Below are positions 44,341-54,624 of a stretch of 64,000 nt of DNA, piece after piece. Origin of the DNA: Nocardia flavorosea NBRC 108225. GTDB taxonomy: Bacteria; Actinomycetota; Actinomycetes; Mycobacteriales; Mycobacteriaceae. The notes beneath the pieces were generated by a model that had not been told where the DNA came from, did not search any database, and saw only the letters and a program-made list of their open reading frames with translations. The position numbers were made by a program, and so were the translations under genes. The stretch lies in the NCBI RefSeq assembly GCF_001613385.1, contig NZ_BDCG01000009.1, positions 124,001 through 188,000 of the forward strand. The letters run 5' to 3'. How positions within the stretch are numbered: position 1 is the first letter of the stretch; each line of letters begins with the position of its first letter.

Positions 44341-45723
44341 CTAAGGCCTGCTGCGTCCGTTCGGGGACCGCAGACCGCGGATTATCCGGCGCAGGGTGCT
44401 TACCCGGGGGCCTACGGTCCGCTCGTTCCCGTGGTCGGTCGGGTGGTAGTAATCCACCCCGACCAGTTCGTCCGGCGGGTACTGCTGGGCGAGCACACCG
44501 TCCGGATCGTCGTGCGGGTACCGATAGCCCTGCGCGTTGCCGAGCGCCGCAGCGCCGGAGTAGTGGCCGTCGCGCAGATGCGGCGGCACCGCGCCCGCCT
44601 TACCGGCCGCCACATCGGCCATCGCCGCGCCGATCGCCGCCACCACCGCGCCCGATTTGGGGGCCGTGGCCAGGTGGATGGTTGCCTGGGCCAGCGCCAG
44701 CCGAGCCTCCGGTAAACCGACCAGCTGCACCACCTGCGCCGCGGCGGTCGCGGTCTGCAGCGCGCTGGGGTCTGCCATCCCGATGTCCTCGCTGGCGTGG
44801 ACCATCAGGCGCCGGGCGATGAAACGCGGGTCCTCCCCCGCGGTCAGCATCCGGGCGAGGTAGTGCAGCGCGGCATCCACATCGGAACCGCGAATGGATT
44901 TGATGAACGCGCTGATCACGTCGTAGTGCTGATCACCGGCCCGGTCGTAGCGGACAGCGGCCTTGTCCACGCTGGCGGCGACCAGGTCGAGGTCGATCGC
45001 GCCGTCGAGCGAAGATTCGGCGGAAGCCTCCAGGGCGGTGAGCGCGCGACGAGCATCGCCGCCGGCGATCCGGACGATATGGTCGATCGCCTCATCGGTA
45101 ACGGTGAACTGCTCGTCCAGCCCGCGGGGATCGGCCAGAGCCCGGGTGAGCACCGTGCGGATATCGTCGCCCGTCAGCGAATGCAGCTGCAACACCAGAG
45201 ACCGGGACAGCAGCGGCGCGACCACGGAGAACGACGGATTCTCCGTGGTCGCGCCCACCAGCAGCACGATCCGGTTCTCGACTGCGGCCAGCAATGCATC
45301 CTGCTGGGTTTTGGAGAACCGGTGCACCTCGTCGATGAACAACACGGTCTGTTCACCCGCGGTCAGCCGCCGGCGGGCCACGTCGATCACCGCTCGTACC
45401 TCCTTGACGCCCGCCGACAGCGCGGACAGCGCCTCGAACCGGCGACCGGTGGCATGGGAGATCAGCGAGGCGAGAGTGGTCTTCCCGGTGCCCGGCGGCC
45501 CGTAGAGCAGAACAGACGCTGCCCCCGAACCTTCGACCAGACGGCGCAGCGGTGAGCCGGGACCGAGGAGATGCTGCTGCCCGACGACCTCGTCCAGGGC
45601 GGCGGGCCGCATCCGCACCGCCAGCGGTGCGCGGGTATCGCCGGGCCGCGCGGCCTGATCCGGCGCGGCGAAATCCGGTGCACCCGGCCCCGCACCGGGC
45701 ATATCGAACAGACCGTCACTCAT
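44341..45723 (-). CDS. rarA: replication-associated recombination protein A (RarA/MgsA)
   Basis: AAA+ ATPase related to clamp loaders that acts at stalled replication forks. The 460-residue protein has Walker A ([17 protein letters not shown]), Walker B ([19 protein letters not shown]), sensor 1 ([14 protein letters not shown]), sensor 2 ([12 protein letters not shown]) and the C-terminal tetramerisation part (YHPTDHGNE and the RRIIRG tail). Its N-terminal [11 protein letters not shown] motif is standard. The ATG at 45723 overlaps the stop of a 26-codon upstream ORF (ATGA), so its translation may depend on that leader. Confidence 0.96.
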   Translation of the reverse strand: MSDGLFDMPGAGPGAPDFAAPDQAARPGDTRAPLAVRMRPAALDEVVGQQHLLGPGSPLRRLVEGSGAASVLLYGPPGTGKTTLASLISHATGRRFEALSALSAGVKEVRAVIDVARRRLTAGEQTVLFIDEVHRFSKTQQDALLAAVENRIVLLVGATTENPSFSVVAPLLSRSLVLQLHSLTGDDIRTVLTRALADPRGLDEQFTVTDEAIDHIVRIAGGDARRALTALEASAESSLDGAIDLDLVAASVDKAAVRYDRAGDQHYDVISAFIKSIRGSDVDAALHYLARMLTAGEDPRFIARRLMVHASEDIGMADPSALQTATAAAQVVQLVGLPEARLALAQATIHLATAPKSGAVVAAIGAAMADVAAGKAGAVPPHLRDGHYSGAAALGNAQGYRYPHDDPDGVLAQQYPPDELVGVDYYHPTDHGNERTVGPRVSTLRRIIRGLRSPNGRSRP

Positions 45724-45800
45724 TCCGTGTCCTCTTGGGGCATGGGCGACGGTCCTCGGTGGTTGCGTTCCGCTACTGCCTCCGTACCCGACTCGCTCAT
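45720..45800 (-). CDS. 26-codon leader ORF coupled to rarA, contains the [10 protein letters not shown] motif
   Basis: A short frame from ATG 45800 to a TGA that overlaps the rarA start. TACGGT (45808-45813) lies seven bases upstream and no ribosome-binding site is present, so the peptide could be translated from a leaderless message and coupled to rarA. The peptide carries [10 protein letters not shown], clearly related to the [10 protein letters not shown] motif in the repeats at the start of pyrC, and the DNA is similar too. It may be a regulatory leader, a dispersed repeat carrying a start site, or a relic of a longer N-terminus. Confidence 0.45.
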   Translation of the reverse strand: MSESGTEAVAERNHRGPSPMPQEDTE

Positions 45801-45965
45801 GCCAGCGACCGTACCGCCCGGCCCCGACACCTACTCCGGCGTGGACAGGCGGCCACGATCACATCCTCGTTCCGCGCATGGTCCAACGCGACAGCGGGAT
45901 CGGCAGGGCACCGACCTGCGCCGCGCCGGCGGCACAATTACCATCCCGCAGGGCATCGAGACAGA

Positions 45966-47132
45966 TCAGCTGAGGTGTTCGTCGAGCAACGCGCACACGC
46001 CCTCGGCAAAATCGCCGACCGCGTCGTTGCCCAGGCACCGTGCGTCCTCGGCCAGCCCGGCCCACCGGTTGAGCAGGGCATCCGATCGCGGCACCGACAG
46101 CCCGTGTTCGCGGGCAGCCGCGATCCGGGTGTGGTCCGCGGGCAGGAACCAGTAGGTGCTGAGCCAGACCCAGATCAGCCGTGCTTCGAGAATCTTCTCG
46201 GCGAGCAGGTCGTCGTCGGCGAGGGCCGGCCAAACGCCGACGACCTCGGCCCGCCAGGCCTCCACCATCTGGGTGGCCAGCTCGCGGGACAGTTCGATAT
46301 CGCACAGGCAGCCGGGGAAGGACACGAGCGCGTACGCGATATCGAGGGTGGCATCGCGGAAACCGCCCCATTCGTAGTCGAGGATGCGGGCACCCTCGTC
46401 GTTGATGATCACATTGTCCGGGCACAGATCCGAGGGACTGAACGCCCGGAACCGGCCACCACCGAACAGCCGAGCCCCGTGGGCGACCTGCTCGGCCACC
46501 TCGTCGGGTACCTCGATACCGAGTTCGCGCCGCAACAGGGCAGGTACCTCCATGACGGCGGCCTCGGCCTGCTGGGCGATACCGTCCACGCGGTGCACCA
46601 CGTCGACCCGCCGGAGCAGGGCGACGAAATCGAGTTCACGGCCGACGGTTGCCGCATGCATCCGGCCGAGCGCCTGCGCGAACGCCATCATCGCGTTCTG
46701 GGCGGCCGGTTCGGCACCGGAGCGCAGCACATCGGTGAGTTTGGTGTTCTCGCCCAGATCGCTGAGCACGAGCAACCGGTCGGGCAGGCTGTGCGCGATC
46801 AGGTACGCGCCGGGACGTTCGCCCCGGCTCAGCGCGGTGGTGAACTGGTAGGACACCGCTTCCCGGAGGAATGCCGAATCGACGCTGGCCACACCCGGCA
46901 TGATCGTCACGTTCTTCGGGTCCGCGACGGAGCCGCGCACCTGCTTGACGATCAGCGTGCGCGGTAGGGAGAAAGCGTTCTCGGCGACCCGGACCCGTAG
47001 GACGGTCGTCCGTCCGCTGCCACTGAGTTCGGTGGGATCGCTCAGCTTCACCGGAGCACCCATTCGCTTTGTGAGCAACTGCTGTGCTGCGGATACGACT
47101 TCGGTGGCTCGTTCGGCCAGTAGTGCAGTCAT
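45966..47132 (-). CDS. APH/fructosamine-kinase-like phosphotransferase
   Basis: A 388-residue kinase-fold protein related to aminoglycoside/choline phosphotransferases. The N-lobe has RTLIVKQVRG (ATP-binding lysine), the catalytic loop is FSPSDLCPDNVIIN (Asp-x5-Asn spacing altered from the usual HGDxxxxN) and the metal-binding Asp lies in ARILDYEWGGFRDATLDIA. The C-lobe is helical. The usual His of the catalytic loop is Pro-Ser, which may mark a non-antibiotic substrate. The gene is separate from rarA (leader region between them) and divergent from the membrane-protein gene. Substrate unknown. Confidence 0.82.
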   Translation of the reverse strand: MTALLAERATEVVSAAQQLLTKRMGAPVKLSDPTELSGSGRTTVLRVRVAENAFSLPRTLIVKQVRGSVADPKNVTIMPGVASVDSAFLREAVSYQFTTALSRGERPGAYLIAHSLPDRLLVLSDLGENTKLTDVLRSGAEPAAQNAMMAFAQALGRMHAATVGRELDFVALLRRVDVVHRVDGIAQQAEAAVMEVPALLRRELGIEVPDEVAEQVAHGARLFGGGRFRAFSPSDLCPDNVIINDEGARILDYEWGGFRDATLDIAYALVSFPGCLCDIELSRELATQMVEAWRAEVVGVWPALADDDLLAEKILEARLIWVWLSTYWFLPADHTRIAAAREHGLSVPRSDALLNRWAGLAEDARCLGNDAVGDFAEGVCALLDEHLS

Positions 47133-47323
47133 CGCATCTCAAGTTACTCGCATTCGGTCACTTCTAGCGAGCGGTTGAACAACCTTTCCGTGTCGCCCGG
47201 CGTGTCAGACGTGTTCGCCCGCCCATCTACGGCCTGCTTGACAGCGCTGCGCCGGTCGGGTTTTCTCGATCTGAACTGCTGTGCGCCACACCGGAAAACC
47301 GCCCCGCCGAAAGGTATGCCAGC

Positions 47324-48370
47324 GTGACCGACACACCGAGTTCCGCCCCCGACTCCCCCGGCGCCCCGGATACGGCAGGCAGGCAACCCACACCCGGCGA
47401 ATCCCGGCCCGCGGCGGCCGGCGACACGGCCGCGGACAGCCCGCGTACCGCCGATTTCCCCGGGGGTGTCGTCCACGACGCGGGACGGGGTAGCCCACCC
47501 GGGGGGGAGAAACCCGTCACAACCGCGGGCCCCGGCACCGACCCCGCCGCGCGCACGGTCACCGATGAACCCGCACAATCCGCCGCGACGCAACAGCCCG
47601 CACCACAGCACCCCGCACCACAGCACCCCGCACCGGACGGCACCGTTCCCGATCCGGCCGCCGGTGAACCCGTCTACGGCCCGCCCGGTACCGGACCCGG
47701 AGCGGAATCACCGGTCTACGGCTACCAGGCCCTCGGTACCGGAATCCCCGGACGGCTCGATGTCGGCCACGCGCTCAGCTACGGATTCGAGAAGTTCCGC
47801 CTCAATCCCGGACCCTGGATCGCGGCGACTTCGCTCGGCTTCATCATCTATCTGCTGTTCTACCTGGTGGCACGAATCACCGAACCACGGTCGATGACCT
47901 CGTTGCTGGTGCTTTTCGCCGTCGTCATCGCCGGCCTCTGGATACTCCAGGCCGCCCTCGTCCGCGGCGCGCTCTACGAAACCGACGGCTACCGGCCGGG
48001 TTTCGGCTCCTATTTCTATATCGGCAATCTCGGTAACGCATTCCTGACGGCCTTGCTGGCCTTCTTGGCCACCACTCTGGCTTCGGCGCTGTGCCTGATT
48101 CCCGGGATGCTGGTCGGTATCGGCTGTATGTTCTCGTTGCATTTCGCCGTCGACCAGGGCCAGACGCCGGTAGAGGCAATCAAATCCAGTTTCCTGCTGA
48201 CCCTGCGTGATCCGTGGCGGGTGTTCCTGCTGGCGCTGACCGTCGTCGTGGTCACCTGTCTCGGCTTGCTCGCCTGTGGTTTCGGACTGCTGGTGGCCGG
48301 CCCGGTGGCAGCGATCGCGGTCACCTATGCATACCGCACCCTCACCGGTGGCCCGGTCTCACCCGTCTGA
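47324..48370 (+). CDS. Pro/Gly-rich multi-pass membrane protein (Rv2560-like)
   Basis: A 348-residue membrane protein. The first ~130 residues are disordered and rich in Pro, Gly, Asp and Thr and include a QHPAP repeat; a later GYQALG patch leads into the membrane part. About five or six hydrophobic helices follow (WIAATSLGFIIYLLFYLVA, LLVLFAVVIAGLWILQAAL, AFLTALLAFLATTLASAL, MLVGIGCMFSLHF, FLLALTVVVVTCLGLLACG). The position next to rarA and the composition match the proline/glycine-rich protein Rv2560 of M. tuberculosis. GTG at 47324 is the likely start. Possibly a membrane scaffold; no enzyme motif is seen. Confidence 0.75.
   Translation: MTDTPSSAPDSPGAPDTAGRQPTPGESRPAAAGDTAADSPRTADFPGGVVHDAGRGSPPGGEKPVTTAGPGTDPAARTVTDEPAQSAATQQPAPQHPAPQHPAPDGTVPDPAAGEPVYGPPGTGPGAESPVYGYQALGTGIPGRLDVGHALSYGFEKFRLNPGPWIAATSLGFIIYLLFYLVARITEPRSMTSLLVLFAVVIAGLWILQAALVRGALYETDGYRPGFGSYFYIGNLGNAFLTALLAFLATTLASALCLIPGMLVGIGCMFSLHFAVDQGQTPVEAIKSSFLLTLRDPWRVFLLALTVVVVTCLGLLACGFGLLVAGPVAAIAVTYAYRTLTGGPVSPV
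47452..47470 (+). repeat. 19-bp dispersed repeat, second copy
   Basis: CGATTTCCCCGGGGGTGTC matches 8259-8277 in the priA gene at 18 of 19 bases. Here it lies in the disordered N-terminus of the membrane protein and is read in a different frame. Confidence 0.5.
47601..47634 (+). repeat. 15-bp tandem repeat coding for QHPAP
   Basis: Two perfect copies of CACCACAGCACCCCG plus four bases of a third, in frame, inside the disordered N-terminal part of the membrane protein. Confidence 0.8.
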
Positions 48371-48390
48371 CATATCCGCCGTCCGGGCTT

Positions 48391-48420
48391 CCGCATGCCA
48401 CCGGCGCCGGCGGCATGCGG
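48391..48420 (+). terminator. strong hairpin after the Rv2560-like gene
   Basis: CCGCATGCC pairs perfectly with GGCATGCGG, and after one mismatch the stem continues with CCGGC/GCCGG. It starts 20 bp after the stop codon. No T-run follows, as is common for actinobacterial terminators. It could also serve the convergent aspS side. Confidence 0.6.
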
Positions 48421-48566
48421 CACAGTGTTCGACCGGGCGAACGCCGGCCCACATCTGTCGCGATACCACTGCCACAGGAGGTTCGGAGACCGCGATACCT
48501 CCCGCACTCCCGACCCCGTCCCCCCGGCCGCCGAGCCCAGCGGCCGGGTAATCGGACCCGAACTTG

Positions 48567-50390
<1,824 letters not shown>

Positions 50391-50480
50391 GGGATTCCTT
50401 TCGACGTTCGGAGCACACCGGGGACGGCCACCGGATGCGGTTGCCATCGTAGTGTGCCCCGGCGGGCGGACTGAAACGGA

Positions 50481-50486
50481 TATATT
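50481..50486 (+). promoter_or_regulatory. -10 element TATATT upstream of the metallopeptidase gene
   Basis: TATATT stands out in GC-rich sequence 50 bp upstream of the ATG at 50537. The TGAAAC at 50471-50476 is too close to be a standard -35 element, so the assignment rests on the -10 alone. Confidence 0.4.
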
Positions 50487-50536
50487 GCCAGCACCAGCAA
50501 AGTTGCAGCAACTACGTTCTCAGACGGGATGCTCGC

Positions 50537-51460
50537 ATGACCTTCAACGAACGCGTGCAGATCGACCCCGGCCGCGCCTCCTCCGGCGGCGGCCCCGGCC
50601 GCGGCGGCAAACTGGCCCTCGGCGGTGGTGCCGGCGGGCTGATCGTACTGGTCATCGCCCTCCTGCTGGGCGGCGATCCCGGGTCGACGCTCGGCCAGTT
50701 CACCGGCACCCAGGACACCGGACAGCGTGAGGTCACCGCCGGCACTCCCGAGCACTGCCGGACCGGCGCCGACGCGAACACCTACGTGGACTGCCGGGTG
50801 GTCCTCACCGCGCAGAGCCTCGATGCCGTATGGGACGAGCAACTGCCGCAGCAGACCGGTGTCGCCTACGAACAACCGGGGTTACGCCTGTTCACCGGCT
50901 CGGTGTCCACGGGCTGCGGGTACGCGACCAGTGCGGTCGGCCCGTTCTACTGCCCGGCCGATCGGACCGCGTATTTCGACGTCGGCTTCTTCCAGGAACT
51001 CGTGGACCGCTTCGGCGCCGCGGGCGGGCCGCTGGCACAGGAGTACGTCGTCGCGCACGAGTTCGGCCACCACATCCAGACCCTGCTCGGCGATATCGGC
51101 CGAGCCCAGCAGGATCCACAGGGCCCGGAGTCGGGGGCGGTACGCACCGAGCTACAGGCCGACTGTTACGCCGGTATCTGGGCGCATTACGCCGACCGCA
51201 CACCCGCACCGGGCTCGGACACACCGCTGCTGCAGCCGCTCGACGATGCCGATATCCGGGATGCGCTGTCGGCGGCGGCAGCAGTCGGCGACGACCGGAT
51301 CCAGGAGTCGGCACAGGGCCGGGTGAACCCGGAGGTATGGACGCACGGCGCGGGCGAGCAACGACAGAAGTGGTTCCTCGCGGGGTACCGCACCGGTGAC
51401 GTACGGGCGTGCGATACCTATTCGGCGACAGATCTGGACAATCCCGAGGGCCTGCGCTGA
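50537..51460 (+). CDS. neutral zinc metallopeptidase (YpfJ/DUF2342-type)
   Basis: A 307-residue membrane-anchored protein with one N-terminal helix (ALGGGAGGLIVLVIALLLGG) and an extracytoplasmic domain bearing the zinc-binding motif HEFGHH in QEYVVAHEFGHHIQTLLG, then ELQADCYAGIWAHYAD, the usual third-ligand region of the YpfJ family. The Arg-x-Glu-Leu-Gln motif is intact. A Rv2575c-like protein lies at the same relative place in M. tuberculosis. Substrate unknown. The 3' end lies nine bp from the convergent gene's stop. Confidence 0.9.
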   Translation: MTFNERVQIDPGRASSGGGPGRGGKLALGGGAGGLIVLVIALLLGGDPGSTLGQFTGTQDTGQREVTAGTPEHCRTGADANTYVDCRVVLTAQSLDAVWDEQLPQQTGVAYEQPGLRLFTGSVSTGCGYATSAVGPFYCPADRTAYFDVGFFQELVDRFGAAGGPLAQEYVVAHEFGHHIQTLLGDIGRAQQDPQGPESGAVRTELQADCYAGIWAHYADRTPAPGSDTPLLQPLDDADIRDALSAAAAVGDDRIQESAQGRVNPEVWTHGAGEQRQKWFLAGYRTGDVRACDTYSATDLDNPEGLR

Positions 51461-51469
51461 ACCGGTGGT

Positions 51470-53080
51470 TCAGAACTGGCTGTCGTAGCCGGCGTCCTCG
51501 TCGGGATCGACCGCCCCGATGACCTCCGGTGCCGATTCGCCCAGCGGACCGGTGAGGTCGTCGTTACCGGTCGCGCTGCGGTACGACTCGACCGTCCGGC
51601 CGTGTTCCTCTTCGTTGTTGCGCTGACCGGCCGCACCTGCCGCACCGCCCCCCATGAAACCACTGGATGCGGGATTCGTGGCAGCGGGAGCCACGCCGGT
51701 GGGTAGTGCGCCCGGCCGGACCACGTTGCCGATCGGCGGCGTCGTCGCTCCGGGAACCCCCGGCACCGATGGCGCCCCGGGCAGGCCGGGGGTACCACCC
51801 GGCGCACCACCGGTCGACAAACCCGGGCTGCCGCTCGGCATACCGGGGCTCCCCGGCATGCCCGGGCTACCGGTGCTCAGCCCGGCCGCGGTGGTCGCTG
51901 CGGGCTCACCGGTGGCCGAGCCCAGCACGGACTCCAGGCCCGACGGGTCCGAAGCGAGGCTCTGCGCCTGCTGCAAGATCGGTTCACCGACACTCTGCGC
52001 CACTTGCTGGGCGGCCTGGGCCGCCTGCTGTCCGTCCACGCCCAGCATCTGCTGCACCACACCGCTCAGTTCCGCGGTCTTACCCGCGAGGTTCCCACGC
52101 GTGATGTTGGTGACCGTCACGGCCTGACCCAGATGTTCGGTGGCCGAGGCGATGAGCGCGGTCTGCGCGGGCGGGGTCATCACCACCGGTGCGAGAGCAG
52201 TGGCCTGGGTGAGGAAGGACGCGGCGATGGTGGTGAGCTGCGAGTTCCCCTGCTGCACCACCGCGGCCGCGGCCTGCGTCATGGCCGAGATATCGAATCC
52301 GCGCTGGCTGGTCTGCACGCCGGAATTGTTGGCTTCCTGCCCGGCCGTCTGGGCGGTCTGGGCGGCCCCGCTCTCCCACGACTGTCCCATGGCGGAAAGG
52401 CTGCTCTTACCCACACCCATCGCCACCTCGATGACCTGGGATGCCTGGCTGAGGATGGCGGTGGGGTCCAATGCGCCGATGACGCCGGTCCCGAAACTGC
52501 TCAGCAGATCGCGGATGGGCGCGAACAGCACGTCGATTCCGGGCAGCGCCGGCAGGGCGGCGCCGTTGAGCAGGGCCCCCACCGGATCGGACGGTAAGGC
52601 GGCGGCCGCCGCGGCGGGAACGCCCGCGGCCGCGCCTGCGGGCGCGGCCACACCGGCAGCTGCCGCGGCCTGACCGAGAAGGCCCTGGGCCGTATCGATC
52701 GCCGGGGCAGCCGCCTGGTTCACGACCCCCAGCACATGATCGGCCTGTGCGGATACATCTTGGACCGCGCCGGACAGGATGTCCTGAGCCTCCGGTGCGC
52801 CACCGGTAAGCCCGGATAGCCCCGGCACTCCGCCCGGCATCCCGGCCGTGGCGGGAGCGTCCTCGGAAATGCGCTGGGAAAGCACGAATTCCGGCGATTC
52901 GGCCGGCGATACCCCTTCCGGAAGCGGCACCAGCGGAACATCCTGGATCGCCGCACCGGGGTCCGCGGCAGTGGCCGGGGCCGCGGTCACGGGAATATCG
53001 GCGGGCGCGGCGGGAACGGCATGCTGCAACTCGGGAGCAATGAGGCCTGCGGTACCTGCGCCGTTGTCGAGCGGTTTCAC
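51470..53080 (-). CDS. putative type VII secretion substrate-like protein with collagen-like tail
   Basis: A 536-residue Ala/Gly-rich protein. The middle part is helical and holds a W-x-S-G motif (GQSWESGAAQTAQTAGQ), as in the helix-turn-helix hairpins of ESX substrates. Next comes a further long helical segment (SQLTTIAASFLTQATALAPVV to QQVAQSVGEPILQQAQS). Residues about 395-460 are a Gly-Pro-rich, collagen-like segment (GSPGMPGSPGMPSGSPG). A charged C-terminus (EEEHGRTVESYRSATGNDD) resembles the tail of ESX-associated proteins. The GTG start overlaps the stop of a small EspC-like gene. No ESX core genes (eccC, mycP) lie in the window. Assignment is by pattern only. Confidence 0.6.
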   Translation of the reverse strand: MKPLDNGAGTAGLIAPELQHAVPAAPADIPVTAAPATAADPGAAIQDVPLVPLPEGVSPAESPEFVLSQRISEDAPATAGMPGGVPGLSGLTGGAPEAQDILSGAVQDVSAQADHVLGVVNQAAAPAIDTAQGLLGQAAAAAGVAAPAGAAAGVPAAAAAALPSDPVGALLNGAALPALPGIDVLFAPIRDLLSSFGTGVIGALDPTAILSQASQVIEVAMGVGKSSLSAMGQSWESGAAQTAQTAGQEANNSGVQTSQRGFDISAMTQAAAAVVQQGNSQLTTIAASFLTQATALAPVVMTPPAQTALIASATEHLGQAVTVTNITRGNLAGKTAELSGVVQQMLGVDGQQAAQAAQQVAQSVGEPILQQAQSLASDPSGLESVLGSATGEPAATTAAGLSTGSPGMPGSPGMPSGSPGLSTGGAPGGTPGLPGAPSVPGVPGATTPPIGNVVRPGALPTGVAPAATNPASSGFMGGGAAGAAGQRNNEEEHGRTVESYRSATGNDDLTGPLGESAPEVIGAVDPDEDAGYDSQF

Positions 53081-53394
53081 AGTGCGCCCCCCGCCGCACC
53101 GAGCGCGCCGGCGGTGCCGTCGTCGGTGATGTCGTAGTTGAGCGCTGAGGAGAACGCCGCCTGGGAAAGGTGCTGGTACTTGGCCGCGAGATCGTTGATA
53201 TCGCGGGTTTGCAGCACCTGCGCGGCAGCGAACATGGCCAGATAGTCGGCGCCGATCAAACCGAAGACCGGCGCCAGCGCGGCGGCATCGCGCACCGCGT
53301 CCATAGTGGCGACACCGGCGATCTCGGTGCCGATACCGGCGTTCGTGGTACCGAATACCCGCAGCGCTTCGGTTTCCACCGAGGTATTACTCAT
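53077..53394 (-). CDS. small EspC/DUF2580-like type VII secretion target
   Basis: A 105-residue helical protein (SVETEALRVFGTTNAGIGTEIA, then VFGLIGADYLAMFAAAQVLQTRDIND, ending in LNYDITDDGTAGALG) that fits the ESX-associated DUF2580/EspC family. The ATG at 53394 follows GGGGGGAG. Its stop overlaps the start of the large partner gene (GTGA), the arrangement expected for a co-secreted heterodimer of the EspC/EspA or PE/PPE kind. An orphan pair, distant from any secretion machinery seen here. Confidence 0.7.
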   Translation of the reverse strand: MSNTSVETEALRVFGTTNAGIGTEIAGVATMDAVRDAAALAPVFGLIGADYLAMFAAAQVLQTRDINDLAAKYQHLSQAAFSSALNYDITDDGTAGALGAAGGAL

Positions 53395-53547
53395 CGGGCT
53401 CCCCCCTGACTCATCGTGAACATCATCGCCACCGCGTGAAACTTCTCCTGTGCCACAACGACACGCGCCCCTGCGGCATCAAATGGTTGCCGCCCGAATA
53501 TAGCCCACCCCGGCGGTCCCGGACGAGACCGCGCCCCGCCGCAAAAC

Positions 53548-53561
53548 TAGAACAGGTTGCA
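53548..53561. promoter_or_regulatory. KstR-type box 1 upstream of the SDR gene
   Basis: TAGAACAGGTTGCA fits TnnAACnnGTTnnA. It is the upstream one of two sites whose starts are 17 bp apart, in front of the SDR gene. Confidence 0.55.
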
Positions 53562-53564
53562 ATA

Positions 53565-53578
53565 TAGAACAAGTTCTA
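53565..53578. promoter_or_regulatory. KstR-type box 2 upstream of the SDR gene
   Basis: TAGAACAAGTTCTA lies within a 24-bp near-perfect palindrome (53560-53583, one central mismatch) that ends eight bp before the ATG. The sequence matches the KstR operator consensus of mycobacteria and rhodococci as I know it. A TetR-family repressor other than KstR with the same motif is possible. Confidence 0.65.
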
Positions 53579-53591
53579 TATTGTCGTCCGC

Positions 53592-54593
53592 ATGAAGGTC
53601 GCAGTGACCGGCGCAGCCGGCTACCTGGGTACGAATCTCCTCTCGCTACTCGCCGAGCGCGGCGACGAGATCACCGCCATCGACCGGGTGACGCCCCGGC
53701 AGCCCGCCGTAGCGAACGTCACCTGGGTGAGCGCCGATGTCCTGGATCCGGCCTCCATGCGCGCCGCCCTGGACGGCGCCGAGGTGGTGTATCACCTGGT
53801 CGCGGTGATCACTCTGGCCGACAAGAACGACCTCGCCTGGCGGGTCAACACCGAGGGTGTACGCGTGGTGGCCGAGGCCGCCCACGCGGTCGGCGCGCGC
53901 CGGTTCGTGCACGCGAGTTCGATCCACGCCTTCGACCAGTACAGCTGCGGTGGCTCGATCGACGAGACGACCCTGCGCTCCACCGACACCGGCCTCCCCG
54001 TCTACGACCGGTCCAAATGGGCCGGCGAGATCGAACTCCGCAAGGCGATCGAAACCGGGCTGGACGCGGTGATCTGCAACCCCACCGGCGTATTCGGGCC
54101 CGCCGACCACGGGACGCCGCTTTCCCGGATCAACCGCTACCTGCGCGACGCCGCCCGCGGCCGTATCCCCGCCATGATCGACGGCGGTTTCGACCTGGTG
54201 GATGTCCGGGATGTGGCACGAGGCCTCATCCTGGCCGGCGAGAACGGCCGCACCGGGGAGAACTACCTACTCGGCGGCGAGATGATCTCCATGCTCGACC
54301 TCTGCCGGATGGCCGCCCGGCACGGCGGCAAGAAGGGGCCCCGTTTCTCCATCTCGACCAAACTCGTCTCGGGCCTCATTCCGGTGATGGAGCCGATCGG
54401 CAAACGCCTGGGGACCGACGTCGTCTCCAAGGCCGCACTCGGCGCACTGGTGTCGGCACCGCTGGTAGACCGCGGTAAAGCAGCCCGCGAACTGGGGTAT
54501 CGGCCCCGCCCGATCGACGACACCGTGCGCGATCTGGTGGCCTTCTTCGCCGATCCCCACGCCCCCCTACCGGATTTCACCCCGACTCCTTGA
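53592..54593 (+). CDS. extended SDR: NAD-dependent epimerase/dehydratase family oxidoreductase
   Basis: A 333-residue Rossmann-fold enzyme. The nucleotide motif is VTGAAGYLGTN (TGxxGxxG), with Asp at the end of beta-2 (AIDRVTP) implying NAD(H). The active site is Tyr-x3-Lys in VYDRSKWAGE with upstream Ser in HASSIHAF. Substrate domain: PTGVFGPADHGTPLSRINRYL. The C-terminal part resembles 3-beta-hydroxysteroid dehydrogenase-like SDRs, which matches the paired KstR-type operators upstream. The ATG lies eight bases from the operator, so binding would block expression. Activity on a steroid is inferred from the operator, not from diagnostic residues. Confidence 0.8.
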   Translation: MKVAVTGAAGYLGTNLLSLLAERGDEITAIDRVTPRQPAVANVTWVSADVLDPASMRAALDGAEVVYHLVAVITLADKNDLAWRVNTEGVRVVAEAAHAVGARRFVHASSIHAFDQYSCGGSIDETTLRSTDTGLPVYDRSKWAGEIELRKAIETGLDAVICNPTGVFGPADHGTPLSRINRYLRDAARGRIPAMIDGGFDLVDVRDVARGLILAGENGRTGENYLLGGEMISMLDLCRMAARHGGKKGPRFSISTKLVSGLIPVMEPIGKRLGTDVVSKAALGALVSAPLVDRGKAARELGYRPRPIDDTVRDLVAFFADPHAPLPDFTPTP

Positions 54594-54600
54594 CAGTAGT

Positions 54601-54616
54601 TAGAACGCGTGTTCGA
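54601..54616 (+). promoter_or_regulatory. LexA (SOS) box upstream of the radical-SAM gene
   Basis: TAGAACGCGTGTTCGA matches TCGAAC-N4-GTTCGA at 11 of 12 defined positions. It lies 8 bp before the GTG start and directly after a perfect TTGACA (-35) at 54590-54595, as expected of an SOS-controlled promoter. Confidence 0.75.
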
Positions 54617-54624
54617 CTGGTCGC

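Noticed and set aside
41209..44715. 1168-codon open frame on the plus strand
   Set aside because: Antisense to alaS; no recognisable domains or ribosome-binding site.
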